64,000 nt of DNA. Source: Paracoccaceae bacterium (GTDB taxonomy: Bacteria > Pseudomonadota > Alphaproteobacteria > Rhodobacterales > Rhodobacteraceae). The stretch spans positions 1 through 64,000 of the forward strand of contig JAPPHA010000018.1 of assembly GCA_028874915.1 (NCBI GenBank). Direction: 5' to 3'. The notes below the pieces were generated by a model. That model saw only the letters and a program-made list of their open reading frames with translations, did no database searches and was not told the origin of the DNA. Each line of letters opens with the position of its first letter. Position 1 is the first letter of the stretch. Made by a program: the position numbers and the translations under genes. Shown piece after piece: positions 19,230-28,999 of this stretch.

Positions 19230-20627
19230 TCACTTCATGACAAACAACCGCCCGATGTCCTGAAGGATATCCGCCAGCGGGCTTGCATCTGCGATAGGCC
19301 GATTCCATTTGCGCTGTGACCTCCGCATCATCAAACCCGCATAGATGGCGGCCAGAACATTCCCGAGGGCCAGTGCGCCGAGGAGCCACCAAAGGCCCAG
19401 AAACGACCCGATTGTCAGTAGCGGAAAAACGATGGCAAAGGTTCGAACGAGCATGATTTGCAAGGCGGTGCCCGGCATCTGCAACCCGTTGAAGATCGCG
19501 ACCGTAACGTTGACGATTCCCTGGAACCCGTACGATAGCGCAACGATCTTGAAATAGAGTCCGACAAACCGGACAACCTCGGTGTCGTCAGAAAAAATCC
19601 GTCCGATCATTGGACCCAACAGCGCCAAGATTCCGAAAAGAAGGATTCCGAGGTAAATCGACGCCTTCCCGGCGAAGACCACGGCTTCGTCAATGCGGTC
19701 GTGTTGCCTGGCCCCGAAATTCTGGGCAATGAAAGGCGTGATCGAGATCGAGACAGCAAAGATGCCGATCAATGCGAGCGCCTCAATCCTGCTGGCGACG
19801 CCGAATGCCGCAACGGCCTCGGCTCCGTGACCTGCCAACAGGAACGTGACAAACATGCCGGTCGAGGGAACAAGGATTTGCATCGAAATCGTCGGGACCG
19901 AGAAACGCAAAATGTCTCCGAGTCCGGAGAGCCCGGCACTGAACTGGCTGAATGCCAACAGGCCGGACCGCTTCATGATCACAGCGACGCCGACAAAGAC
20001 AAAGATGAATGACAAAGCGGTCGCATAGGCCGCACCGGCCAGTTCCAACTCGGGGAACGGGCCTTTCCCGAAAATGAGGAGCCAGTCGAAAACAAGATTG
20101 ATGGCGCCGGCAATCGCGAAGACGATCTCGGATTTCCCGGCAATTCCGATCGCACGTACGGTGCCGCTGCCGACGATTCCAAGCATTAGGAACGGAAAAC
20201 TCAGGTAGAGGATTCCCATGTAGTCGCCGATCAAGGGCAGGACTTCATCCGAAGCACCCAAAGCCGTGAACATCGGCCCGATCGCTGCACGCGCGAGAAT
20301 GCTCAGGCCAAGTGATAGCACCAGGACAGTTCCAAGCGAGACAACTGCAAGGCCTCGGGCCCGATCCATGTCCCCTGCCCCGGCCGCCTTGGCGACAACC
20401 GAGGACACGCCGACAGAAAGCCCCATGAAAATCGAGACAAAGACCAAGTAGGCGGTCGAGGAAAACGCCAGCGCAGCCAGTTCGGGTGAACCCAAGTGAC
20501 CGACGAAATAGGTGTCGACAATCTGAAAGAGGAAGGTTGACAACATACCCAGGCTGATCGGCGCGGCCATGCGCAGAAGCATGGGAGTAACTGAGGTCGA
20601 AGTCATAGGGTTTTGTATTTCGGTCAT
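19230..20627 (-). CDS. MATE-family multidrug/sodium antiporter
   Basis: 465 residues with twelve hydrophobic segments, in two related halves as in the MATE family (NorM/DinF type). MATE proteins export cationic drugs or metabolites in exchange for sodium ions or protons. Typical parts are MLLRMAAPISLGMLSTFLFQ, FLFQIVDTYFVGHLGSPELA, and in the second half ILRFSVPTISMQILVPSTGM. The start at 20627 (MTEIQNPMTS) or 20606 is undecided, since neither has a strong Shine-Dalgarno. It lies near a GST/VOC pair on the same strand, 200 bases away; a joint detoxification role is an inference. Substrate unknown. Confidence 0.92.
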   Translation of the reverse strand: MTEIQNPMTSTSVTPMLLRMAAPISLGMLSTFLFQIVDTYFVGHLGSPELAALAFSSTAYLVFVSIFMGLSVGVSSVVAKAAGAGDMDRARGLAVVSLGTVLVLSLGLSILARAAIGPMFTALGASDEVLPLIGDYMGILYLSFPFLMLGIVGSGTVRAIGIAGKSEIVFAIAGAINLVFDWLLIFGKGPFPELELAGAAYATALSFIFVFVGVAVIMKRSGLLAFSQFSAGLSGLGDILRFSVPTISMQILVPSTGMFVTFLLAGHGAEAVAAFGVASRIEALALIGIFAVSISITPFIAQNFGARQHDRIDEAVVFAGKASIYLGILLFGILALLGPMIGRIFSDDTEVVRFVGLYFKIVALSYGFQGIVNVTVAIFNGLQMPGTALQIMLVRTFAIVFPLLTIGSFLGLWWLLGALALGNVLAAIYAGLMMRRSQRKWNRPIADASPLADILQDIGRLFVMK

Positions 20628-20834
20628 CTCGTCATTCGTGTTTGCGGATTGGATAGGTCATTGCTTTCCTGTCCGGAGTTCTCACAGATCTCTTTGAAAA
20701 ACAGAACCTTTCCGGAAAGATTCAGGGGTGTGCATCAGTCGCAACCTGCCTTTTCTCGAGACACGGGACGGGTCGCCGATTGCTGCCCTTCCCGCGTCTC
20801 AAGTACATGTCGTGGCTTCGATGTCCGTTCCCGA

Positions 20835-21467
20835 CTACGCCGCGAGCTTGACCTTGGGTTCCGTGCCCTGCGCCCTGTGGACCCTTTGCACGGCCGGGTC
20901 AGCAGCGAGTTGGCGAACCACACGATCGATATTTGGGTAGGTCGAGGTCGACTTTTCGAATCCATAGGCCCAATTGGCCATTGGATAGAGGAATGCGTCG
21001 ACGACAGATTTCTTGTCGCCCAGCATCCAGGTCTTGCCTTCAAGATGGGCTTCGATGATGGCGAACGCCGAATCCACACGAATCTGCGCCGCATCCTTGA
21101 CAGCGCCGAACTGCTCTTTGTCTGCGTGATAGCGCTGAGGCATGAAATACGGAAAAAAGAACGGATGAAGCGTTGCCGAGAGGAAGGAGAGCCAACGATA
21201 AAGTTGCTCGCGCCTGTCCTCTCCGATCGCAGGCCCGATCCCGGCGTCAGGGTAATCGTCCACGAGCTTCAGAATAATGGCAACACCTTCCGAAAGCGGC
21301 CCGTCGTCAACAAGTGTTGGCACTACGCCGGCCGGGTTCAGTTTCAGGTAATCCGGCGATTTCATGCTCGCAAAGTTGAGATGCTCGACGTCAAAGGGCC
21401 TTCCGATCCATTCAAGTATGACATGCACGGCTGTGCCGCATGTGCCAGGGGCAGAATAGAGTTTCAT
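20835..21467 (-). CDS. glutathione S-transferase family protein
   Basis: 210 residues. The thioredoxin-like N-terminal domain is MKLYSAPGTCGTAVHVILEW, with NPAGVVPTLVDDGPLSEGVA (the cis-Pro and the Ser/Glu contacts to glutathione). The C-terminal alpha domain ends EKSTSTYPNIDRVVRQLAAD. The N-terminal region has the CGTA/Ser type catalytic site seen in bacterial beta-like GSTs. Its start overlaps the stop of the VOC gene upstream by four bases (ATGA type), so the two are translationally coupled. Probable detoxification by glutathione conjugation; the substrate is not known. Confidence 0.92.
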   Translation of the reverse strand: MKLYSAPGTCGTAVHVILEWIGRPFDVEHLNFASMKSPDYLKLNPAGVVPTLVDDGPLSEGVAIILKLVDDYPDAGIGPAIGEDRREQLYRWLSFLSATLHPFFFPYFMPQRYHADKEQFGAVKDAAQIRVDSAFAIIEAHLEGKTWMLGDKKSVVDAFLYPMANWAYGFEKSTSTYPNIDRVVRQLAADPAVQRVHRAQGTEPKVKLAA

Positions 21468-21919
21468 CTTGGGGTTCCTTTCCTTCCTTCTGTGTCGACG
21501 TTCCTGGTGATCAGGTCGGCGACCGACGGTCCTGGACCGACAAGCTCAAGGACATTTCGATCGGGATCGCGGATGAAAATTGTCTTGGTGCCGCGAAATT
21601 CGCGGTGGCCGGTTTTGTTGATGCCTTTCCGGGCGATAAACGCTTCAGTCGCCTCGGCATTCGTCACCTTGACAGCCAGGTGGGTGATCCCTGGATACTT
21701 GGACTCATCATCCATGAGGATGTTCTCACCCGCACGTTCCGTCGCCGGACCGAGAAGGTTGATGTTGATGCCGGACGGGTGAATCATCACCAACGGATGG
21801 CCGTTTTCGTACCCACCGTCCGCAACCAGCTTGAATCCGAGAAGTTCGTAGAATTCGACCGACTTTTCCCGATCGCTGATGCGGATGCCAATGTGATCGA
21901 AGTTCGAGATTTCGAGCAT
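21464..21919 (-). CDS. VOC-family (glyoxalase/dioxygenase-like) protein
   Basis: 151 residues, a single vicinal-oxygen-chelate domain pair: FDHIGIRISDREKSVEFYEL, LGFKLVADGGYENGHPLVMI, YPGITHLAVKVTNAEATEAF, and FIRDPDRNVLELVG with the usual terminal Glu ligand. The metal sites look intact (His near residue 9, Glu near residue 125). Not GloA proper; more likely a glutathione-linked lyase, ring-cleaving enzyme or fosfomycin-type thiol transferase. It forms an operon with the downstream GST and is divergent from a LysR gene only 45 bases away, which is a common arrangement for an inducible detoxification module. Confidence 0.9.
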   Translation of the reverse strand: MLEISNFDHIGIRISDREKSVEFYELLGFKLVADGGYENGHPLVMIHPSGININLLGPATERAGENILMDDESKYPGITHLAVKVTNAEATEAFIARKGINKTGHREFRGTKTIFIRDPDRNVLELVGPGPSVADLITRNVDTEGRKGTPR

Positions 21920-21964
21920 GTCCTTTCCCTTTCTTGTCGGTTGGACACGAGATATGCTTGGCGC

Positions 21965-22915
21965 ATGAACGTCACTAGATCAGAAAAAATCACATCTCCT
22001 GTCCATGGAGATCACAGCCCAAGTGTGGACCGCATGCGGGAGTTTCTTGAGATCACTCGGACTGGCAGTATTTCCGAGGCGGCCCGCCAGCTCGGGCTGC
22101 CTCGGGCGACACTGAGTCGCCGTATGTCCTCGCTTGAGGCGTCACTCGGTGTCAGGCTCATTATCCGCCGCACGACACGTCTTGCTCTGACAAAGGCCGG
22201 GGAAGAGCTACACCGCCGCGCACAGCGGATCGTTTCCGATGCCGACGCTGCATGGGACGCCGTCCGCCGGCTCGACGATGTTCCACGGGGACTGCTGCGG
22301 GTTTCCGTCGCGGGTCCCTTCTTTCTCAGGCTTTTCGTCGACTTTTTGTGCGAGTTTCCCGAGGTACGGATCGAGGTGCAGTCGACGCCGCGTCACGTCG
22401 ATCTCCTGAGCGAAGGCGTGGATGTCGCGATGCGGATCGGAGCCGTCAAGGATCAGGACCTGATCGCCCGCTACCTGCATTCCGACCGGCTGGTCGTCGT
22501 GGCTTCGCCGTCCTATCTGGCGGAAGTCGGTGAACCCAAGCGCCCGAAGGACTTGACTCGCCGCAACTGCATCGTCGGCGTATTCGGTGACTGGACGCCG
22601 AATGCGAAGTGGCCTCTTTGGTCAGGTGGAACGGTCTCGGTCAGCGGTCGGCTCCACACCAATGAAATCGATCTTGTCCGCGAAGCCGCAATTGAGGGCC
22701 TTGGCTTTGCGCTGATCGCGTCTGCCGTTGTCGCAGATGACGTGAAGGAAGGCCGACTCGTGCCGGTTCTTCTTGACAGGGTCGGGGCGGAATTGCCGAT
22801 AAGCCTCGTTTACGCAGATCGCGAATTCATCGAACCAAAAGTGCGAAAATTTGTAGACCGTGCGGCAGAAGTCATCACTCGCGACATGCCCAGGCCTCTT
22901 GACCTGAGCTTGTAG
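21965..22915 (+). CDS. LysR-family transcriptional regulator, divergent from VOC/GST
   Basis: 316 residues. The helix-turn-helix is REFLEITRTGSISEAARQLG, LPRATLSRRMSSLEASLGVR; the effector domain starts near residue 115 (GLLRVSVAGPFFLRLFVDFL) and ends RAAEVITRDMPRPLDLSL. ATG 21965 gives a 22-residue leader before the HTH; ATG 22034 (MREFLEITRT) would give a shorter protein and is nearer the usual N-terminus. The gap to the VOC gene is only 45 bases, so it probably controls the VOC/GST operon and itself. Confidence 0.92.
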   Translation: MNVTRSEKITSPVHGDHSPSVDRMREFLEITRTGSISEAARQLGLPRATLSRRMSSLEASLGVRLIIRRTTRLALTKAGEELHRRAQRIVSDADAAWDAVRRLDDVPRGLLRVSVAGPFFLRLFVDFLCEFPEVRIEVQSTPRHVDLLSEGVDVAMRIGAVKDQDLIARYLHSDRLVVVASPSYLAEVGEPKRPKDLTRRNCIVGVFGDWTPNAKWPLWSGGTVSVSGRLHTNEIDLVREAAIEGLGFALIASAVVADDVKEGRLVPVLLDRVGAELPISLVYADREFIEPKVRKFVDRAAEVITRDMPRPLDLSL

Positions 22916-24469
22916 GCAATTGCGAACTTTGCAGACGTCTGCAGAGGACAAGCCGTCCCGCGGGCTCAGTGCCCAAAACAATGTGCAAACGGATCCCCGA
23001 GATCCGCCCAGGATTTTCGAACGCGCAACGGCCCGATACTCGTTGCCGTGGCAAGCTCAAAATTCACTACCGCAAGCCATGGCGCAGAAACCCATGCGAT
23101 GCCGCTGCGGAAGCTTCGGGTACGGGCGGAAGGCAGTATTGCCCTGCGCATCTTCGTAAAGGCAGTGGTCCGGAGGTGAGTATTGGCGCACGTCTTCGCG
23201 AAGAATTCGCTCCAGCCGCCGAGCCTTGTGCTCGCAACCGCCAGAGAGCCGATGACGCCGGTGACCGCGCGACGAAGCCGAACGTCCTTTCAGTGCGCTT
23301 CATGAAGAGTCCCGAGTTTCGGGAAGCATACGCGCCCCTTCGACGCGGCCATGCCGGCGCGGCGCCGCCTGACAGGCAGCGCGGTATGAAATGCAATCCA
23401 CCGTCACAAGGCTGTAAGGGAGCAGCGTTCCGTCCTTCGCAATCCTTCACCGTTACGCCCAAGCAACCGATGCGGTTGACAATGGGCCTTGCGTCGGCGG
23501 GCTGCTGACGTAAGCCGCTGAATCGAGTGGGGCCAGGCACCTGGAAGGCAAAGCGAAGATTGCCGAGGCACTGAACGAACGTACGACCGCCCACCCCAAG
23601 GAACGCCTGATTTCGCCAAGGCCGAAGCGTATTTCTTCGCCGCGGAACGCCAATTGCGGACTCGCTGACCAACACTCATTGCGCGGCCACAGTGACCAAT
23701 GAACCGCCGGTCGATCGTGACAGACGTTGATCCGATCACGTTTACTCCATAAAATAATATCTTAATTCCAGCATTTTACAACGTGCAATTCAATCCCTGA
23801 AACCAGCTGATTTCGGGGCGGAGCCGCGCCACATTCGAGCCGCTTGATCAAGTCCCCAATCTTCGGCAGGTTCTATGCTGCCTTGGCCATGGCTGCCCGC
23901 GTCAGTGCCTGTCTGCTTGTCTGCAGACGGCCGGCCCCAGGTCGTCTCTCAGTGTGAACCGCTCAACCGATCCCCATCGAGGCCTGCGACATTACGCAGG
24001 TGCGCCCAGCGGAACGTGCAGACGTCCTTGGCACGGGTCGGGAACAACTCACCTTGAATTCGATGACAAACGTCCGTTATTCAAGAGATCAAGGATTTGG
24101 GGTCAATTCCTCTATATGCTGTGGATTCGATACCGACAGCATACTACAGAAACGGTCACAGGATCGGGCTACTTCCCCCGAACTCACAGAAATCCGGGCA
24201 AGGGTCTCGCTTGCCAGACAGGTTTTGCATGAGGCTCCAATGAAAGCGATTGCGCCAAGTTTCCTGGGCGTCGGTAACAACCGCCAAGAAATCTCGTTTC
24301 GTGAAACATCAATCACCTGCTGTTTTCTTTACAGCCCGTCAACCCGGGGAGTGTCTCGATTGCGCTGGTCCGGCCTCCTCGTGAACCGGCGAAATCAGTC
24401 TGCCGGAGATGCCAGAGCGCACGGTTCGCTCCCGCCGATTTTTCATGCAGCCGTGCTCGGAATCCCGTC
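22916..24469. other. gene-poor 1.55 kb stretch, mostly decayed DNA
   Basis: No intact gene. Several open frames on both strands overlap but none has family likeness or good codon sense. A short remnant of coding sequence lies at 23538-23668 (see its own entry). An AT-rich patch at 23745-23790 (TCCATAAAATAATATCTTAA and nearby) contrasts with the surrounding GC-rich DNA. The last 400 bases must hold the promoter of purL, but I cannot point at convincing boxes. Confidence 0.5.
23538..23668 (+). pseudogene. unidentified gene remnant with one frameshift
   Basis: One frame reads HLEGKAKIAEALNER up to 23582, and from 23582 the next frame reads YDRPPQGTPDFAKAEAYFFA and then AERQLRTR before TGA 23666-23668. 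A single missing T at 23582 (CGTTAC to CGTAC) would join both into a continuous, well-composed peptide. I do not recognise the family. It looks like the C-terminal end of a lost gene. Confidence 0.35.
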
Positions 24470-26647
24470 ATGAGAGCCGAGCCCGACGTCACCGAACGAC
24501 TGGCCAAGGACCACGGTCTCTCCGCCGACGAGTATGCCCGAATACTAGAGCTTCTCGGTCGGGCGCCGAATCTAACAGAGCTCGGAATCTTCTCGGCCAT
24601 GTGGAACGAGCACTGTTCGTACAAGTCTTCCCGAAAATGGCTTCGAATCTTGCCAACCGAAGGCCCCCAGGTCATCTGTGGCCCTGGCGAGAATGCTGGT
24701 GTCGTCGACATCGGCGACGGCGATGCCGTGGTCTTCAAGATGGAGAGCCACAACCATCCATCCTACATCGAACCCTTTCAGGGGGCGGCTACCGGAGTTG
24801 GCGGGATACTGCGGGACGTTTTTACCATGGGGGCACGGCCCATTGCCGCTCTCAATGCGCTCTCGTTCGGGGCACCCGATCACTCAAAAACCCGGGCGCT
24901 CCTGTCCGGTGTCGTCGAGGGAATTGGGGCCTACGGCAATTGTTTCGGCGTTCCCACCGTTGGCGGCGAACTCCGCTTTCACCCGGCTTACAACGGCAAC
25001 TGCTTGGTCAATGCGTTCGCCATCGGTCTCGCCAGGGCCGAACGGATCTTCTACTCGGCCGCATCCGGAGTCGGAATGCCAGTTGTCTATCTTGGAGCGA
25101 AAACCGGACGCGACGGTGTCGGGGGTGCGTCCATGGCATCGGCCGAATTCGACGGCGAGCCTACCCAGGACCGAACGACCGTGCAGGTGGGCGATCCGTT
25201 CACGGAAAAGCGTCTCCTGGAGGCCTGTCTCGAACTCATGGCTTGCGATGCCATTGTCGCCATCCAGGACATGGGGGCCGCCGGGCTAACCTGTTCGGCC
25301 GTCGAAATGGGCAACAAGGGGGGGCTTGGCGTGCATCTGCGTCTGGAGGCGGTTCCAGTACGTGAGGACCAGATGTCTGCCTACGAACTCATGCTCAGCG
25401 AGTCCCAGGAACGCATGCTCATGGTCATACGGCCAGACCAGGAAGGCACCGCGCGCAAGATCTTCGAGAAATGGGATCTGGAGTTTGCAGTCGTCGGCGA
25501 GACTCTCGCAGACGATCGATTCATCGTGACACAAGACGGTCGAACCCAGGCGGATCTGCCCCTCGGAGCTCTGTCAGGCGAAGCCCCGGAATACGACCGG
25601 CCGACATACGACACGCCGCCGCCGCCGCCCCTCGACTTCCGGCCCATGATCGACCCTGTGACGGGCCTCCGCCAATTGCTCGCCTCCCCCAACTACGCGT
25701 CCCGGGAGTGGATTTATCGCCAATACGACCACTCCGTGATGGCCGATACGATTCGCCCGCCCGGATTCGGTGCAGCGGTAGTCCGGATCCATGGCAGCAA
25801 CAAGGCGATCGCGATCACGACCGACGTCACGCCGCGTTACTGTGCCGCCAACCCACTAGAGGGCGGACGTCAGGCCGTCGCGGAAGCCTATCGGAACCTT
25901 TCGGCAACCGGTGCGACACCGCTTGCCTGCACGGACTGCCTCAACTTTGGGAATCCTGAGAATTCGGAAATCATGGGCCAGTTGGCCAGTTGCGCCCGCG
26001 GCATTGCGCAAGCATGCCTGGCTCTCGACATGCCAGTCGTGTCCGGCAATGTTTCCTTGTACAATGAAACCGCCGGCAAAGCGGTTCTTCCCACGCCGAC
26101 CATCGGCGCGGTCGGCCTGATCGCCAACATCGACTCCATGATCGGCCGACTGGCGAAACCCGGCGACCGGGCAATCCTGATTGGTGAGACAAGAGGACAT
26201 CTCGGACAGTCGGCTCTGCTGGCCGAGGTCTTTGGCCGGGAGGCTGGCCCGCCACCGCCGGTCGACCTCGACGCCGAACGCCGTCACGGTTCATTCGTCA
26301 GAACGTCGGTCGCGTGGGTCCATGCGGCGACCGACCTCTCGGATGGGGGGCTGGCACTTGCCGGATTTGAACTCGCCGAGGCTGCCGGTGTCGGCTTGTC
26401 TCTCGAGACCGGCGACGCCGGCTGGTTTTTCGGCGAAGACCAGGGCCGGTATCTTCTTGCCGCTTCGCCCGAAAACGCGGCCTTGCTCGTTCGCCATGCG
26501 ACGCGAGAGGGAATTCCTGCGCAGGTCGTTGGTGTCTTCGGCGGGGACCACTTGCAAATGGGACACGCCACCGCCCCGATGCAGGAAATCTCCCAACTGT
26601 TTCGACAATCACTCGGAGAATTCGCGGAGGGCTATCCCGGAACGTGA
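24470..26647 (+). CDS. purL: phosphoribosylformylglycinamidine synthase subunit PurL
   Basis: 725 residues, the small bacterial PurL that works with PurS and PurQ. It converts FGAR to FGAM with ATP and glutamine-derived ammonia, the fourth step of purine synthesis. Visible: [18 protein letters not shown] (N46, E47, H48 region), [70 protein letters not shown] and [18 protein letters not shown]. It is the first gene of purL-bolA-grxD, a conserved alphaproteobacterial order. No Shine-Dalgarno of note before ATG 24470; alternative later starts would cut family-conserved residues. Confidence 0.97.
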   Translation: MRAEPDVTERLAKDHGLSADEYARILELLGRAPNLTELGIFSAMWNEHCSYKSSRKWLRILPTEGPQVICGPGENAGVVDIGDGDAVVFKMESHNHPSYIEPFQGAATGVGGILRDVFTMGARPIAALNALSFGAPDHSKTRALLSGVVEGIGAYGNCFGVPTVGGELRFHPAYNGNCLVNAFAIGLARAERIFYSAASGVGMPVVYLGAKTGRDGVGGASMASAEFDGEPTQDRTTVQVGDPFTEKRLLEACLELMACDAIVAIQDMGAAGLTCSAVEMGNKGGLGVHLRLEAVPVREDQMSAYELMLSESQERMLMVIRPDQEGTARKIFEKWDLEFAVVGETLADDRFIVTQDGRTQADLPLGALSGEAPEYDRPTYDTPPPPPLDFRPMIDPVTGLRQLLASPNYASREWIYRQYDHSVMADTIRPPGFGAAVVRIHGSNKAIAITTDVTPRYCAANPLEGGRQAVAEAYRNLSATGATPLACTDCLNFGNPENSEIMGQLASCARGIAQACLALDMPVVSGNVSLYNETAGKAVLPTPTIGAVGLIANIDSMIGRLAKPGDRAILIGETRGHLGQSALLAEVFGREAGPPPPVDLDAERRHGSFVRTSVAWVHAATDLSDGGLALAGFELAEAAGVGLSLETGDAGWFFGEDQGRYLLAASPENAALLVRHATREGIPAQVVGVFGGDHLQMGHATAPMQEISQLFRQSLGEFAEGYPGT

Positions 26648-26708
26648 CGGCCGGCCTTGCAGTGAACCTCTGGCAAACCTACATTCGTCGAGACGAGAGG
26701 AGACCATC

Positions 26709-26960
26709 ATGGCTATGGAAGCCGAGGACATCCGTAAACTGATCCTGGAGTCCTTCCCCGCAGCAGAGGTGACGATCACCGACCTGGCCGGGGATGGCAA
26801 TCACTATGCGGCTCTGGTGATTGCGCCGGAGTTCACAGGCAAGAACCGGGTCGAACAACAACGGATGGTCTACAAGGCGCTCAAGGGCCGCATGGACGGG
26901 CCCGCAGGCGAACTTCACGCTCTCGCCTTGACCACCCGACCGCCCGAACAGGAGGCTTGA
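26709..26960 (+). CDS. bolA: BolA-family protein
   Basis: 83 residues. MAMEAEDIRKLILESFPAAE, then VTITDLAGDGNHYAALVIAP and RVEQQRMVYKALKGRMDG, is the BolA class-II stress-protein fold with the conserved His. BolA proteins act with monothiol glutaredoxins in iron-sulfur trafficking. The gene lies between purL and grxD, so BolA and its partner Grx are neighbours here. AGGAG lies about eight bases before ATG 26709. The longer upstream frame overlaps purL and is not real. Confidence 0.94.
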   Translation: MAMEAEDIRKLILESFPAAEVTITDLAGDGNHYAALVIAPEFTGKNRVEQQRMVYKALKGRMDGPAGELHALALTTRPPEQEA

Positions 26961-27122
26961 CGCCGCCTCCGACGGCGTTGAATTTCCGGGAAACACACCC
27001 TTCGATCGGCTGGCCAGCCGGTGCGGATTCGTTCCAAGGATTCTTGACCGCTGGTTCAGACCCATGGAGATGAATTCAGGAACGGACCGGACAGCGATTC
27101 GGAACACAGGAAAGGGCCAGAC

Positions 27123-27491
27123 ATGGCAGATGCTAAAGAAACCATTGGTGCCGAAATCGGCGAAAACGACGTTGTACTCTTCATGAAAGGCACGAGCGCC
27201 ATGCCGCAATGCGGGTTCTCATCCCGTGTGGCGGGCGTTCTCAACTACCTGAATGTTGACTTCAAGGACGTCAATGTTCTCGCCGACGAGGCCATTCGAC
27301 AGGGAATCAAGGAGTATTCCGACTGGCCAACCATTCCCCAGCTCTATGTCAAAGGGGAATTCGTCGGCGGCTGCGACATCATCACCGAAATGACGCTTTC
27401 CGGTGAACTCGACCAGCTCTTCGACGAAAAAGGCGTTGCCTACGACAAGGCCGCCGCCAACAAGATTCGGGAATCCAATCGCGCATCGTGA
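27123..27491 (+). CDS. grxD: Grx4-family monothiol glutaredoxin
   Basis: 122 residues. The CGFS active site (C30) sits in GTSAMPQCGFSSRVAGVLNY. Further family marks are WPTIPQLYVKGEFVGGCDII and the C-terminal ELDQLFDEKGVA. Monothiol glutaredoxins bind a [2Fe-2S] cluster with glutathione and hand it on, often together with BolA, encoded 160 bases upstream. A short Ala/Lys-rich tail follows. GGAAAGGGCCAG before ATG 27123 can serve as ribosome-binding site. Confidence 0.96.
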   Translation: MADAKETIGAEIGENDVVLFMKGTSAMPQCGFSSRVAGVLNYLNVDFKDVNVLADEAIRQGIKEYSDWPTIPQLYVKGEFVGGCDIITEMTLSGELDQLFDEKGVAYDKAAANKIRESNRAS

Positions 27492-27554
27492 CCAGCGGCG
27501 AAACCGCCACTCCTGCGAGAATCCGGAGTCGTCCAACCTGTTGATCAAGCATGA

Positions 27555-28007
27555 TCAGCACCGAACGGCCTCGGCCGCCGCCTCAAGCCTTTTCACCATG
27601 CGTTCGACAATGGCGGCAAGTTCGGTTTCACTGCCACCTTGCTGACGAGCCCGCTGATCTGCGGCATCGAATTTGGCTTGAAGATCGGCCAACCGTACTT
27701 TGGCACGGGTCAATTCGCCATTGGCTTCCCGCAAGTTCTCGATGGCTTCATCGGCCCGCTTGCGAGCGTCGCCTGCGGCCTCGGAAATCCGACGTTCGAC
27801 ATCGTCTCCCAGGGTCAGGGCCTTGTCGGCAACCATCAGACCTGCAAGCAGAAGAAGTCGGGATTCCGGGATTCGCCCAAGAGCATCGCTCAACGTGTCA
27901 GCTTCCGCTCCAAGGCACGCTGCAGCGCGACGCAAGGCCTCTTCCTCGCCGTCCTGGCATTTGAGTTCAAACTCGCGGCCGGCGATCTGAACCACTATCT
28001 CAGGCAC
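27555..28007 (-). CDS. zapA: cell division protein ZapA
   Basis: 150 residues. ZapA cross-links FtsZ filaments at the division ring. The N-terminal domain is PEIVVQIAGREFELKCQDGE, EEALRRAAACLGAEADTLSD, followed by IPESRLLLLAGLMVADKALT and a long coiled coil to the C-terminus (about residues 75-145). It is longer than the E. coli form (about 110) because of that coiled coil, as is usual in this class. The start overlaps the stop of the upstream coiled-coil gene by eight bases, so the two are coupled. Confidence 0.93.
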   Translation of the reverse strand: MPEIVVQIAGREFELKCQDGEEEALRRAAACLGAEADTLSDALGRIPESRLLLLAGLMVADKALTLGDDVERRISEAAGDARKRADEAIENLREANGELTRAKVRLADLQAKFDAADQRARQQGGSETELAAIVERMVKRLEAAAEAVRC

Positions 28008-28590
28008 GAGTCTCTCCTTCCACTAGCGGCGCCAATTGTTCCAGGATCGCATCAATCCGTTCAAGGTCTGACGGCCCATTCCTTTGGCGGTCACTGCCGA
28101 CGCCCGGCTCCACCGTCGCCTCTTCGGCGATGACGTCACCTCCGTCCGTGTCATCACTGCCAGCGCCGACACCCGTCGCGTTACGGCTCGACAGGGTCCC
28201 AATCGCCTCGTGAATGGTCGCCAGTTGGTCCCGGCTTTCCTGAAACTGGGTCTTGAGATCCAGGACACTGGTCTCTAGGGATCGGACGACGGGGAGCCAC
28301 TCATCGGCGGGTGTGAGTTGATCATCGGGCGTCCCGGCCGGGTCCGGCGATCGGTTCCGTTCAGCATCCGCGAGGCGGTTCTCAGCATCCGCCAAAGCCG
28401 CCTGAAGCGTCTCGACTTCCGAACGCCGTTCGGCCAGTTCGGACTCGGTGGCTCTCTGGCTCTCACGCAATTGGACATTCTCCTGTCGAATCCGAGCCAA
28501 TGCTTCAGAAGCATTGCCGGAGGCGAGTGCCTCATCGATGACGGCCATCGCTGCATCGAATCGTTTCTCGAGTTGCTCGATCTTTTTCAT
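28000..28590 (-). CDS. coiled-coil protein coupled to zapA (DUF4164-like)
   Basis: 196 residues from ATG 28590, which has GGCAGGG just before it; a further ATG at 28629 is upstream. The N-terminal two thirds are a heptad-rich coiled coil (KIEQLEKRFDAAMAVIDEAL, ENVQLRESQRATESELAERR, EVETLQAALADAENRLADAE). The C-terminal part is acidic, Gly/Asp rich. Small coiled-coil proteins in front of zapA are common in Alphaproteobacteria (DUF4164 family) and are suspected ZapB-like division factors. Here the protein is about twice as long as the usual 80-110 residues. The function is inferred from place and fold only. Confidence 0.7.
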   Translation of the reverse strand: MKKIEQLEKRFDAAMAVIDEALASGNASEALARIRQENVQLRESQRATESELAERRSEVETLQAALADAENRLADAERNRSPDPAGTPDDQLTPADEWLPVVRSLETSVLDLKTQFQESRDQLATIHEAIGTLSSRNATGVGAGSDDTDGGDVIAEEATVEPGVGSDRQRNGPSDLERIDAILEQLAPLVEGETRA

Positions 28591-28999
28591 TTCCCTGCCT
28601 GAAATGCTAAAACCCTGCATCGAGAGCAAATGATTCCCTCAATGCAACCGTACCACAGCCACATTGAATCGCGTCCACGAAAAGATCAACGCCTGTCCCA
28701 CCCGCAATCTGAATCCCTGACTGGATTCCGGCAACATTCGCCATGCACGACAGGTCAAGGCATCGTGGCTCGGATATTCCTGACCCTAAGCCTCGCTGCC
28801 GGGCAACGGTACAGGCTTCGAATCGGCCACGATGAAACATCCGATCCGGTCGACGTCGGTATGCTGATACGCGCGCCATCAAGCCGGCGACAGCAGGTCC
28901 GGTATCCCGGTGTCACGCGGCACAATGTCAGGTTGCCATCTGCCGGACAATCTCCCATGAAAGTGGCTGGGCAATGGGACGACGCGAAAGGAGCGTATC
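28591..28999. other. 400-base divergent region between the zapA operon and tkt
   Basis: Starts of two divergent units flank it, so it should hold both promoters. I looked here for 6S RNA, which lies near zapA in many proteobacteria, and could not identify it. Nothing else stands out. Confidence 0.4.

Noticed and set aside
22969..23675. Two overlapping frames of 179 and 202 codons on opposite strands
   Set aside because: Neither has a family pattern or a good start; GC-rich antisense frames are common here.
28591..28999. Possible 6S RNA next to zapA
   Set aside because: The expected central bubble and flanking pairing could not be made out by eye; a covariance search would decide.
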